From Prescottella defluvii (GTDB lineage: Bacteria > Actinomycetota > Actinomycetes > Mycobacteriales > Mycobacteriaceae): a DNA stretch of 64,000 nt. Below the pieces are notes generated by a model. It ran no database searches, was not told the origin of the DNA, and saw nothing but the letters and a program-made list of their open reading frames with translations. The position numbers were made by a program, and so were the translations under genes. The stretch is taken from assembly GCA_029690005.1 (NCBI GenBank), contig CP121458.1:2294001-2358000 (forward strand), given 5' to 3'. Shown here in pieces: positions 1 to 7,999 of the stretch; position 1 is the first letter of the stretch; every line of letters begins with the position of its first letter.

Positions 1-130
1 GTCGTACGCCGACCGGGTGGTGCTGATCGCCGACGGCAGCATCGCCGGCGAGATCGACCGTCCCACCACCGATTCGGTGATCGAGACGATGCGTTCGCTC
101 GGCGCCGACGACCTGAGCGGGACCCGCTGA
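1..130 (+). CDS. ABC transporter ATP-binding protein, C-terminal end only
   Basis: This is the last 42 codons of a gene that begins outside the window, read in frame from base 2 to a TGA at 128-130. The residues fit the tail of a MacB/LolD-type ATPase: a D-R-V-V-L-I-A-D-G stretch after the H-loop region, then a short helix. The TGA overlaps the ATG of the permease by one base (TGATG), so the two are translationally coupled and form one export complex. No catalytic motif lies inside the window, so the call rests on the tail residues and the permease next door. Confidence 0.75.
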   Translation, partial: SYADRVVLIADGSIAGEIDRPTTDSVIETMRSLGADDLSGTR

Positions 131-2574
131 TGCGTGGGTTGGCGTGGGCGCAGATGCGCGCGCATGCGGGACGGTATGTCGCGTCGATCCTGGCGGTCGT
201 GATCTCGGTCGCGTTCATCGTGGCGACGCTGACGTTGAATTCGACGCTCAAGGCGGGCGTGACGGGTTCGCTTGCCGGACAGTACGCGACGACGGACGTG
301 GTCGTCACCGGCACCGTCGACCCGGCAACGGTCGCGGCGATCCCGGGCGTGCGGGCGGTCGCCGAGGACCGCTCGGCCAGTGTGAAGGTGCGGCGTGACG
401 GAGAGGGCTCGTCGTACGGGGCGGCGGTGTCGCTGTCACAGGATCCCGGGCTGCGTTGGCAGACGTTGCAGGACGGCCGGTTCCCGGAGGCGCTGGGGGA
501 GGTCGCGGTCGGGTCCGGGTCGGGTATCCCGGTCGGGACCGACCTGACGGTGACGGTGCTCGGCCGCGACTCCCAGACGGAAACCGCCAAGGTGGTCGGC
601 ACCGTCGATCTCGCGGGCACGGCGCAGAGCATGAACGGCACGACCGTCTTCGCGACGCCGGCGCAGCTGGGGGAGTGGGCGACGTCGGGCGTGACGGTGC
701 GGGAGATCCGCGTCGCCGGTGACGGCACCCTGTCGCAGGAACAGCTGGCCCAGCGGGTGCAGTCGATGCTGCCCGCCGACGTCACGGTGGAAACCGGTGT
801 CCGGCAAGCGGAATTGGAGTCGCAGCGGTTCCTCGGCAGCTCCGATGCCCTGGCGAGCGTGCTGCTCGCGTTCGGCGCGATTGCAGTGGTGGTCGCGGGG
901 CTCGTCATCGCCAACACGTTCGCGGTTCTGCTCGCGGCTCGCACCCAGGAATTGGCGCTGCTGCGCTGCGTGGGCGCGACGGCCGCGCAGGTCCGGCGCA
1001 GTGTGCGGGTCGAGGCGGCCGGTGTCGGCGTGGTCGCGTCCGTGCTGGGCGTCGGCCTCGGTGTGGCCGCCGCCTGGCTGGTGGCGCAGATCGCTTCGGC
1101 GGCCGATGTGCCGATTCCGTTGCAGAGTGTGAGCGTGACACCGGTGACGGTGGTCGTCGGCCTCGCCGTCGGTGTCGTGATGACGATGGTTGCGGCATCG
1201 GCCCCGGGCCGGGCCGCGACCCGGGTGTCGCCGCTGGCGGCGCTGCAGCCGCTCGAGTCGAAGCCGGAATCGGTCGTGGTGTCGCGGACCCGCCGAGTGG
1301 TCGGGACTCTCGGGCTGCTCGCCGGCGTCGGCATTCTCGGAGTCGGTGCCGGGACCGCGCAGGTGCTGATCGGCTGCTTCGGCGGTCTGCTGACCTTCGT
1401 CTCGATCGTGATCCTCGGACAGCGGATCATTCCCGCCGTGATCTCCCGGGTGGGTGCGGTGGTGGCCCGCCTGGGCGGCCCCGTGGGCCAGCTCGCGGCC
1501 GGCAACGCCGGTCGTAATCCTCGCCGCACCGCGGCGACGGCGACGGCGCTGTTGATCGGCGTCACGCTCACCAGCACTCTCGTGGTGGGGATCGCGGTCA
1601 CCAAGGCCAGCGCGCCCGGCGCAGTGGACGACCAGTTCCCGGTGGACGTGAGCGTCGTCAGCGAGGGAGCGGCGGGACTGCCGGTCGATCTCGTCGACCG
1701 GGTGCGGGGCCTGCACGGTGTGGCCGCGGTCGCGCCGATCGGGACAGCCGACGTCGCCCTGTCCGACGGGCGCACGATCCGGGTCACGGGCGTCGATCTG
1801 GGCGCGGTTCGTGCGACGCTGCGTTCCGACGTCGAGCTGCCGGTCGCGGACCAGCTGCTGCTGCCGTCGGCCGACATGCAGTACTACGGGCTGCATTCGG
1901 GCGACAAGGTTGCTCTGGTCGGGAACGCGGGGCGTGCGGAGCTGACGGTGGGCAGCGCGGACGGCCGGACCTCGTTGACCGAGGCGCGGATTCTGGCGGC
2001 GCTGTCGTCGCAGGTGGCTCAGGACCAGATGTGGATCCGGCTCGACGACGGTCTGAGCGACGCCGACAGCCGCGCCGTGCAGGACGAGATCACTTCGCTC
2101 GCAGAGCAGTTGGCTCCGGGCAGCGATGTCGGAGGCTCGCTCGTGATGCGCGCGACGCTCGACAGTGTGCTGGACACGCTGCTGCTGATCGTCGCCGGGT
2201 TGCTGTCGGTTGCGGTGGTGATCGCACTGATCGGTGTCGGGAACACGATGGCACTGTCGGTGCTGGAACGGCGCCGCGAATCCGGACTGCTGCGGGCGCT
2301 GGGCCTGACCCGGTCGGGTCTGCGGTCACTGCTGCTGTGGGAGGCGCTGCTGATCGCGGGCGTCGCATCGGCGCTCGGCGTGGCGCTGGGCCTGGCGTTC
2401 GGCATCAGCGGATCGGCGTCGCTGTTCGGTTTCCACGACATCGTGCTGAACACCCTGCCCTGGGCGACGCTTGCGCTGATCGTGGTGGGCGGTGGCGTCG
2501 CCGGAGTCGTCGCGGCAGTGCTGCCGGCGCGGCGGGCGGCGGGCACCGCACCGGTGGCGGCGCTGGCCGGCTGA
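130..2574 (+). CDS. FtsX-family ABC transporter permease
   Basis: This 814-residue membrane protein is intact. It has an N-terminal membrane segment (about residues 15-35), an extracytoplasmic domain, a first FtsX domain around 240-360 containing ALLRCVGAT, three or four central membrane segments to about 460, a second extracytoplasmic domain (about 490-670), and a second FtsX domain with GLLRALGLT around 720. Two FtsX units in one chain of about 800 residues is the usual layout of actinobacterial MacB/LolE-like permeases paired with a separate ATPase. The start overlaps the ATPase stop. The substrate cannot be told from sequence; lipids, peptides or cell-envelope signals are all possible. 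Confidence 0.9.
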   Translation: MRGLAWAQMRAHAGRYVASILAVVISVAFIVATLTLNSTLKAGVTGSLAGQYATTDVVVTGTVDPATVAAIPGVRAVAEDRSASVKVRRDGEGSSYGAAVSLSQDPGLRWQTLQDGRFPEALGEVAVGSGSGIPVGTDLTVTVLGRDSQTETAKVVGTVDLAGTAQSMNGTTVFATPAQLGEWATSGVTVREIRVAGDGTLSQEQLAQRVQSMLPADVTVETGVRQAELESQRFLGSSDALASVLLAFGAIAVVVAGLVIANTFAVLLAARTQELALLRCVGATAAQVRRSVRVEAAGVGVVASVLGVGLGVAAAWLVAQIASAADVPIPLQSVSVTPVTVVVGLAVGVVMTMVAASAPGRAATRVSPLAALQPLESKPESVVVSRTRRVVGTLGLLAGVGILGVGAGTAQVLIGCFGGLLTFVSIVILGQRIIPAVISRVGAVVARLGGPVGQLAAGNAGRNPRRTAATATALLIGVTLTSTLVVGIAVTKASAPGAVDDQFPVDVSVVSEGAAGLPVDLVDRVRGLHGVAAVAPIGTADVALSDGRTIRVTGVDLGAVRATLRSDVELPVADQLLLPSADMQYYGLHSGDKVALVGNAGRAELTVGSADGRTSLTEARILAALSSQVAQDQMWIRLDDGLSDADSRAVQDEITSLAEQLAPGSDVGGSLVMRATLDSVLDTLLLIVAGLLSVAVVIALIGVGNTMALSVLERRRESGLLRALGLTRSGLRSLLLWEALLIAGVASALGVALGLAFGISGSASLFGFHDIVLNTLPWATLALIVVGGGVAGVVAAVLPARRAAGTAPVAALAG

Positions 2575-2591
2575 GCAGCGGCGAGACGACG

Positions 2592-2624
2592 CAGGGCCCG
2601 GGATCACGGTGATCCCGGGCCCTG
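2592..2624. terminator. Bidirectional terminator hairpin
   Basis: A near-perfect inverted repeat (arm 2592-2607, arm 2609-2624) lies in the 66-base gap between the convergent ABC permease and TIGR03089 genes. In practice the stem is about 13 bp of GC-rich sequence with a small loop. There is no long T tract, which is normal in actinobacteria. Confidence 0.75.
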
Positions 2625-2640
2625 CCGTGTCGATCGACCG

Positions 2641-3351
2641 CTATCCGGCGAGTCGAGCGGTGACCTTCTCCGAGTCGACGCGGCGGGCGAGGGCGGCGTC
2701 GTCGGGGTTGGACACCTGCACCAGTGAGGCGCCGACCGCGAGCACCGAGACCAGTCCCGTGATCAACTCGTCGGCGGTGGCCCACGTACGTGTGGAGAGC
2801 ACCCGGTCCGCGCCGGTGACGTTCTGCTCGACGGCGACGGCGCGGGCCGAGGCGAGGACGTCGTCGATGCCGCGTCCGTCGAGCGCTGGGGAATCGGATG
2901 TGACGGCGCGGAACTGGTCGCCGTGCACGCGCACGGCCGTCGCGTAGTCGGTGAGCCCGACCGGCAGGTCGGGGACCGGGCGGCCGAACGCGTCGAGCGA
3001 GAGCACCGCGACCTCGGGGACGTCGGCGACAGCGTCGAGCCCATCGACGGTGACGAGCGCGGCGTCCACGTCGGGATCGGGGTCGAGTGTCACCTCGAGT
3101 CCCGCCCACCAGGCGCCGAGGAGGACTGCGGCGGTCTGCCAGTGCGCGGGCAGCAGCACCGACACCCGAGCGCCGGGCATCAGCGCGAACTCGTCGCACA
3201 GGAAGTTCGCGGTCTTCGCGGCCCAGTTGGCCAGGGTCACCGCCGACAACTCGATGCGCTCACCGGTGGCGTCGTCGTAGTACGTGATCCGCGGGCCGGC
3301 CGGGTCGGCGGCGAGGATCGGATCGAGCAGGGCGGTGGTCAGGTTGGGCAC
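2641..3351 (-). CDS. TIGR03089 family protein (ANL-superfamily-like)
   Basis: This 236-residue protein matches the actinobacterial TIGR03089 family, a short relative of the AMP-binding enzymes. It starts PNLTTALLDPILAADPAGP and contains ITYYDDATGERIELS and LLPAHWQTAAVLLGAWWAGL, which resemble the N-terminal part of acyl-CoA ligases, but it lacks the C-terminal AMP-binding half. The GTG at 3351 is chosen because GGAAG lies just upstream and family members begin at this point. It sits near the LCP gene, as Rv3268 does beside Rv3267. Its function is unknown; ligase activity is unlikely given the size. Confidence 0.85.
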   Translation of the reverse strand: MPNLTTALLDPILAADPAGPRITYYDDATGERIELSAVTLANWAAKTANFLCDEFALMPGARVSVLLPAHWQTAAVLLGAWWAGLEVTLDPDPDVDAALVTVDGLDAVADVPEVAVLSLDAFGRPVPDLPVGLTDYATAVRVHGDQFRAVTSDSPALDGRGIDDVLASARAVAVEQNVTGADRVLSTRTWATADELITGLVSVLAVGASLVQVSNPDDAALARRVDSEKVTARLAG

Positions 3352-3459
3352 GGGGTCTTCCGTTCTTTCACGAGATGCGAACGTCGAGGTGCAGTGCAGA
3401 TCGACAGCACTGGCCAATCTACTTCGACGGATTCGATTCGTGTCGGCTGGTTCCCCGTG

Positions 3460-3495
3460 CGCAGGCGGGACACGGCGGTAGGTGTCCCGCCTGCG
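3460..3495 (-). terminator. Terminator hairpin downstream of the small Gly/Asn-rich gene
   Basis: Perfect 14-bp arms (3460-3473 and 3482-3495) flank an 8-base loop, about 50 bases past the stop of the small gene on the minus strand. A second short inverted repeat (CCGCGG arms, 3500-3521) lies between the stop and this hairpin. The rest of the gap 3352-3541 shows no coding signal. Confidence 0.65.
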
Positions 3496-3541
3496 TGGAC
3501 CGCGGCTTCAGGGGGCCGCGGCTACCGGAGTCGGTCGGACG

Positions 3542-3694
3542 TCAGGATCCGAAGTTGAACCCACCGTTGGCGCCACCATTGGCGCCACCGTTCGCACCGG
3601 CGCTGGAGCCGATCGAACCGTCGTTCGAGCCGAGTCCGAAGTTGGCGCCGAACATCGCGGACAGCAGTGCCGAGAAGAGAGCGGAAGAGGACAT
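3542..3694 (-). CDS. Small Gly/Asn-rich protein of 50 residues
   Basis: This short open frame encodes a Ser/Ala/Leu-rich N-terminus (MSSSALFSALLSAMFGANFG) and a C-terminal half dominated by Gly, Asn and Ala, with three GAN repeats (GANGGANGGANGG) before FNFGS. The ATG at 3694 has an AGGAGC Shine-Dalgarno at an ideal distance. Strong hairpins lie both upstream (3710-3751) and downstream (3460-3495), so it looks like an independent transcription unit. There is no obvious cleavable signal peptide, though the N-terminal 20 residues are mildly hydrophobic. I do not recognise a named family. A surface-associated or structural peptide is conceivable, but the function is unknown. Confidence 0.6.
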   Translation of the reverse strand: MSSSALFSALLSAMFGANFGLGSNDGSIGSSAGANGGANGGANGGFNFGS

Positions 3695-3709
3695 GATGTG
3701 CTCCTGTGT

Positions 3710-3751
3710 ATCACTCGATCCAGGTCGACACCGGCTGGTGTCGAGAGTGAT
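3710..3751. promoter_or_regulatory. Large inverted repeat in the leader of the small Gly/Asn-rich gene
   Basis: The core TCGACACC-GGCT-GGTGTCGA (3725-3744) is perfect, and outer arms ATCACTC (3710-3716) and GAGTGAT (3745-3751) extend it with an 8-base internal loop on one side. It lies just upstream of the Shine-Dalgarno of the gene starting at 3694. It could be an operator or an mRNA leader structure; sequence alone does not decide. The remaining bases to 3895 show no coding signal. Confidence 0.5.
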
Positions 3752-3895
3752 TGGATCGCGCGCCGTGCGGTCGAGGGGAGGGATCGGTCGCAGATTAGGG
3801 GGCGATTAGGGACGGCTTGGGGTCCCTATTCGGATACGGGAGGCGCGGCCCCTCAACTGTTTTCGCTCTGTGTGTCGGGCGCGATCCAGGCGCCG

Positions 3896-4581
3896 TCACA
3901 CCCCGTCGTTTCGAACCCGACGCCACTCCGACGCCGCGGCCGGAAGCAGGGCCGAGTCGTCGTTCCAGCCGACCCAGTGGGTGCCGGCGATCTCGGCCAG
4001 GAGGAACGGGCCGGACCGCCAGAAGCTGTGGGTGGGTTCGTCGAAAACGTACCGACCCTGCAGCCACAGCGGCGTGGCCCGATCCGTCAGGCCGGACGCG
4101 CCCAGTGCCGTCGCGTCCTCCGCGACAACCAGGTTTCGGCAGCCCATCACCGTCTCTTGCAGGACGAACGACGTCAGGAAGTGCTCCAGGGTCGGGGCGA
4201 GTTCGACGTAGTCGTCCATGTCGACGTCTTCCCACATCCAGTGCGCGTTGCTGAAGACGGCCGACGCATCCGGGCTCGCCGCCACCCGACACGTCCAGCT
4301 GTCCTGGTTCTCGCACAGGAAGTCGATCGCGGCGCCGTTCGTCGACAGGTCGGCCGCGCGCACGAGCACGTCCTGCTGCTGGAGGATCATCGGTGAGTCC
4401 GGCAGGTGTTCTTCGGGATCCCGACTCGGCCAACGTCCGGCGAAGGCGTAGAGCTCCCGCAGGGCGGACGGCAGCGACGCCGGCAGGTCGGCGTCGGGGG
4501 AGCCGTACCCGGGGCTCCGGCGCCGTACCAGTCGACCAGGAAGTCCTCGAGCCATTTCACGGTTCCGTCCGAGATGCGCAT
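3896..4581 (-). CDS. SUKH/SMI1-KNR4-like hypothetical protein (frameshifted)
   Basis: The protein is about 229 residues after correction. It starts MRISDGTVKWLEDFLVDWYG, 4 bases after the LCP stop, and continues LPASLPSALRELYAFAGRWPS, the kind of LPxxLxxxYxxxG opening seen in SUKH (SMI1/KNR4) proteins. Later it has WMWEDVDMDDYVELAPTLEHFL and ends WRRVRNDGV. Reading needs one G added near 4508-4514. SUKH proteins often act as immunity or adaptor proteins, but no toxin gene is next to this one. The family assignment is tentative; a plain hypothetical protein is the fallback. Confidence 0.5.
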
Positions 4582-4585
4582 CCCG

Positions 4586-6102
4586 TCAGTTGACACAGCG
4601 CGGACCCTTGTTCCCCGCGTCGATCGGGGGCCGGGTTCGACGGGGGTGGGCGAGGTTCCGGCGCTCGAGATGCCGTCCGAGGCAGCCCCGGACGACAAGG
4701 ATCCGGAGGGGCTCTTGTAGTCACCGGCGAGGACGACGCGGACCTTCCCCGACGCGAGGGCGGAGTCCGCCTCGATCGGCAGGCCGCCGAGTGTCACGGA
4801 CACGGCCTGCGCGGCCTTGCTGTCGGACTTGCTCGCGAACACCGTGGTTCGGGTGACGGATTTGCCGGTGTTGTTACCGACGTTGCCGAGGCCGAATCCC
4901 TTGTCCTCGAGGGTGGTCGCGACGTTCGCCGCGAGGCCGCCGATGCTGCTGTCGTTGGCGACGTCGACGGTGACCGAGGAGACGTCGATGTCGGGCATCG
5001 TCGTCGGGACAGCGGCGGTGGTCGACTTGGCGTCGTCCTGCGGTTCCTCGCCGACGAGTCCGGCGACATACTTGCGAACCGCCTTGGGGTCGACCTGGAC
5101 GATCGACTCGCCGTAGTCGGTCATGGCGTTGATGTCGACGACCGGGATGGTCTCGAACTTGACGGCGCCACCGGCGAGGTCCTGCAGTTGGGTCGCGAAA
5201 TTGATGATGTCCCAGCCGGAGTCGAGCACCACGGACCGCTGGACGGCGGCGGTCAGCTGGTTCAGCTTGCTGGGGTTGGTGAGCGTCTTCGCGCTCAGCA
5301 CCTGTTGGGCCAGGGACGCCATGAACACCTGCTGCCGGACGATGCGATCGAGGTCCCCGCGGGGCAGGTCGTGGCGCTGGCGGACGAAGCTGAGGGCGTC
5401 CGAGCCGCTCAGCTTCTGCTCACCGGCCGGGAACTTCGCACCCGAGAGCGGTTCGTCGACAGGTCCGTTGAGGCACACGTCGACGCCGCCGACGGCGTCG
5501 GTGAGCAGGACGAAACCGAGCAGGCCGATCTCCGCGTAGTGGTCGACGGTGATGCCGGTGAGCTTCGCGACCGACTTGATGAGCGCCTCGCGGCCGGCCT
5601 GGGTGGAGTCCTTGTCGACCGTGGATTCCGATTTGCCTTCCTCGGTCAGCTTCTGGCGTTCGAGCTCCTTGGTGGCGCCGTAGGCCGCGTTGATCTTCGA
5701 CATCCCGATCCCGGGCACGTCGACGTACGCGTCGCGGGGAATGGAGATGGCGGTAGCGGAGCTGCCGTCGTTGGGGACTCGGACGAGGACGATCGTGTCG
5801 GTGTTGTTGGCCACCTCGTCACCGGCGCGCAGCGCGGCGAGTTCGGACTGGCTGAGGGGATTCCCGTGGGCGTCGGTGCGACTGTCGGTGCCTACGAGGA
5901 GGATGTCGATGGCGCCGTCCTTGGCTCCGCCCAGTCCGAGGCCGCCGGCCGTGGCGAGGCTGGACCGCAGCGAATCGACACTGCGCCAGGCGAATCCGGT
6001 GACCACGAGCACGAGGACCGCCGCAATCGCGATGGCGATCTGGATGCGCGAGATGCGGGCTGGCAGTCTCGGCACCTCCCGTGTGGTGGGCTCCTGCGGC
6101 AC
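4586..6102 (-). CDS. LCP (LytR-CpsA-Psr) family cell-wall ligase (frameshifted near the end)
   Basis: This enzyme class joins arabinogalactan to peptidoglycan at the outer face of the membrane. It has one N-terminal membrane anchor (IAIAIAAVLVLVVTGFAW), then the LCP domain with DILLVGTDSR, SIPRDAYVDVPG, KINAAYG and FVRQRHDLPRGDLDRIVRQQ. A C-terminal LytR_C domain ends in RCVN after correction. One C is missing at 4626-4630; without it the frame would run into the next gene. GTG 6102 is chosen because GGAGG lies 7 bases upstream; an ATG at 6132 is also possible. It diverges from rmlD, as Rv3267 does from Rv3266c, which fits the Lcp1 arabinogalactan ligase. Confidence 0.88.
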
Positions 6103-6186
6103 GTGTGCGCCTCCATGACGGTCGGTTTTCATACTTCGCCAAGGCTACTGGTCTTCTCCGCTCGGCACGCGATACAGCTGTCCGGC

Positions 6187-7062
6187 GTGCCAGACTCGGC
6201 GGCTGTGACGACTCTTCTTGTGACGGGCGCGCGTGGACAGCTGGGAAGCCAGTTGCTGCGGTGCGCGGAGGCCGCCGACGTCCCCGTATCCGGTGTGGGC
6301 TCGGCCGAACTCGACATCACCGATCGCGATGCCGTGGACTCGTGGGTCCGGCCGGATTCGGTGGTCGTCAACTGTGCGGCCTACACGGCGGTCGACGCGG
6401 CCGAGTCCGACGAGGCCGCGGCCGCGGCGGTCAACGAGATCGGGGTGCGGAACCTGGCGTCGGCGTGTGCGCGAGCAGGTGCGCGTCTGGTCCACGTCTC
6501 GACCGACTACGTGTTCGCAGGTGACGCGCACACGCCGTACGAGCCCGACGCGCCGACCGGTCCCCGGACCGCGTACGGACGGACCAAGCTTGCCGGCGAA
6601 CAAGCCATCCGCGAGGTGGCGCCGAACGCGCAGATCGTCCGGACGGCATGGGTGTACACCGGAGCGGGCAACGACTTCGTCGCGACGATGTTGCGGCTCG
6701 AACGGGAGCGCGACACCGTCCAGGTCGTGAACGACCAGACGGGCTCTCCCACGTACTCGGCGGATCTGGCGGCCGGGCTGTTCGAACTCGCGCGCACCGG
6801 GATTGCGGGTGCGACGGGCGTCACTACGCTGCACGCGACCAACGCCGGCTCCGCGACGTGGTTCGACCTGGCGCGAGCGGTGTTCGCGGGGGTCGGAGCC
6901 GATCCCGACCGCGTGTTGCCGTGCACCAGTGCGGAGTTCGTGCGCCCGGCGCCGCGGCCGTCGTACTCGGTGCTCTCGCCGGCGGCGTGGGCAGCCGCCG
7001 GACTGACGCCGCTGCGGCCGTGGCGGGACGCTCTGGCCGACGCGCTGTCGCGGCTCGAGTAA
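6187..7062 (+). CDS. rmlD: dTDP-4-dehydrorhamnose reductase
   Basis: RmlD carries out the last step of dTDP-L-rhamnose synthesis, reducing the 4-keto sugar with NAD(P)H. The 291-residue protein has the Rossmann motif TGARGQLG near the start, VNCAAYTAVDAAE, STDYVFAG, the catalytic YGRTK (Tyr and Lys), RTAWVYT and NDQTGSPTY. The rhamnose goes into the Rha-GlcNAc linker of arabinogalactan, so the next gene (wbbL) uses this product. GTG 6187 is chosen; GTG 6205 is an alternative giving 285 residues. The gene appears intact. Confidence 0.93.
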   Translation: MPDSAAVTTLLVTGARGQLGSQLLRCAEAADVPVSGVGSAELDITDRDAVDSWVRPDSVVVNCAAYTAVDAAESDEAAAAAVNEIGVRNLASACARAGARLVHVSTDYVFAGDAHTPYEPDAPTGPRTAYGRTKLAGEQAIREVAPNAQIVRTAWVYTGAGNDFVATMLRLERERDTVQVVNDQTGSPTYSADLAAGLFELARTGIAGATGVTTLHATNAGSATWFDLARAVFAGVGADPDRVLPCTSAEFVRPAPRPSYSVLSPAAWAAAGLTPLRPWRDALADALSRLE

Positions 7063-7096
7063 GGACGAAGCGGGCTTTCGGGCTACGCTTGCCCGC

Positions 7097-7999
7097 GTGA
7101 GTTCGAAGCTGGCCGTGGTGACGGTGACCTACTCGCCCGGCGAGCATCTGGAGCATTTCCTGAGCACGCTGGCCGACGCGACAGTCGAAAATCCGCAGGT
7201 CATCCTGGCAGACAACGGGTCCACCGACGGTGCACCCGAGGCTGCCGCGGCTGCTCACGATCACGTCCGGCTGCTTCGCACGGGTGGAAACATCGGCTAC
7301 GGCGGCGCGATCAACCGTGCCGTCGCCGAGGTCGACCGCGACATCGAGTTCGTCGTCGTCGTCAACCCCGACGTGCGCTGGTCGCCGGGTTCCATCGACC
7401 AGCTGCTGGCCGCGGCGGAACGGTGGCCGCGGGCCGGTGCCCTCGGCCCGATGGTCCGCGAGCCCGACGGGAGCGTGTACCCGTCGGCGCGGCGGGTGCC
7501 CGATCTGGTCTCCGGCGCCGGGCATGCCGTGCTCGGTTCGGTGTGGCCGTCCAACCCGTGGACGCAGGCGTACCTCCAGGAGAACGAGACGATCACCGAG
7601 CGCTCGGCGGGCTGGCTGTCGGGTTCGTGCCTGTTGCTGCGGCGGGTCGCCTTCGACTCGATCGACGGGTTCGACTCGCGCTACTTCATGTACATGGAGG
7701 ACGTCGACCTGGGGGACCGGCTCGGCAAGGCGGGCTGGCTCAACGTCTTCGTGCCGTCGGCCGAGGTCACCCATGCCAAGGGGCACGCTGCGGGCCGGCA
7801 TCCCGAGCTGATGCTGCCCGCCCATCATCAGAGCGCCTACCGCTTCCAGGCCGACCGTCATCCTGCGTGGTGGCAGGCACCGCTGCGGTGGGCGCTGCGG
7901 GGCGGACTCGCCCTGCGTTCAAAACTCGCGGTCGCGGCTGCCGTTCGTCGGCGCAGCGCCGACGAGCGTCGAGAAATCGAGATTGAGGGGAAAGCATGA
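7097..7999 (+). CDS. wbbL: Rhamnosyltransferase WbbL for the arabinogalactan linker
   Basis: This is a cytoplasmic GT2 glycosyltransferase of 300 residues that adds L-rhamnose to GlcNAc-diphospho-decaprenol. Visible motifs are VVTVTYSPGEHLEHFL at the N-terminus, DNGSTDG, GGNIGYGGAINRA, VNPDVRW (metal and nucleotide site), the acceptor loop GWLSGSCLLLRR, and FMYMEDVDLGDRL (ED base region). It starts with GTG 34 bases after rmlD and overlaps the next gene by 4 bases (ATGA), so the three genes form one operon. It corresponds to Rv3265c (wbbL1), essential in mycobacteria. Confidence 0.93.
   Translation: MSSKLAVVTVTYSPGEHLEHFLSTLADATVENPQVILADNGSTDGAPEAAAAAHDHVRLLRTGGNIGYGGAINRAVAEVDRDIEFVVVVNPDVRWSPGSIDQLLAAAERWPRAGALGPMVREPDGSVYPSARRVPDLVSGAGHAVLGSVWPSNPWTQAYLQENETITERSAGWLSGSCLLLRRVAFDSIDGFDSRYFMYMEDVDLGDRLGKAGWLNVFVPSAEVTHAKGHAAGRHPELMLPAHHQSAYRFQADRHPAWWQAPLRWALRGGLALRSKLAVAAAVRRRSADERREIEIEGKA

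Noticed and set aside
436-1896. A 486-codon minus-strand open frame opposite the ABC permease
   Set aside because: The product is Arg/His/Gln-rich with no family motifs. Long antisense frames are expected at this GC content opposite a real gene.
5188-6186. A plus-strand extension of rmlD by about 330 codons over the LCP gene
   Set aside because: The rmlD family starts at the Rossmann motif near 6210. The upstream part is antisense to the LCP gene and has no protein-like character.
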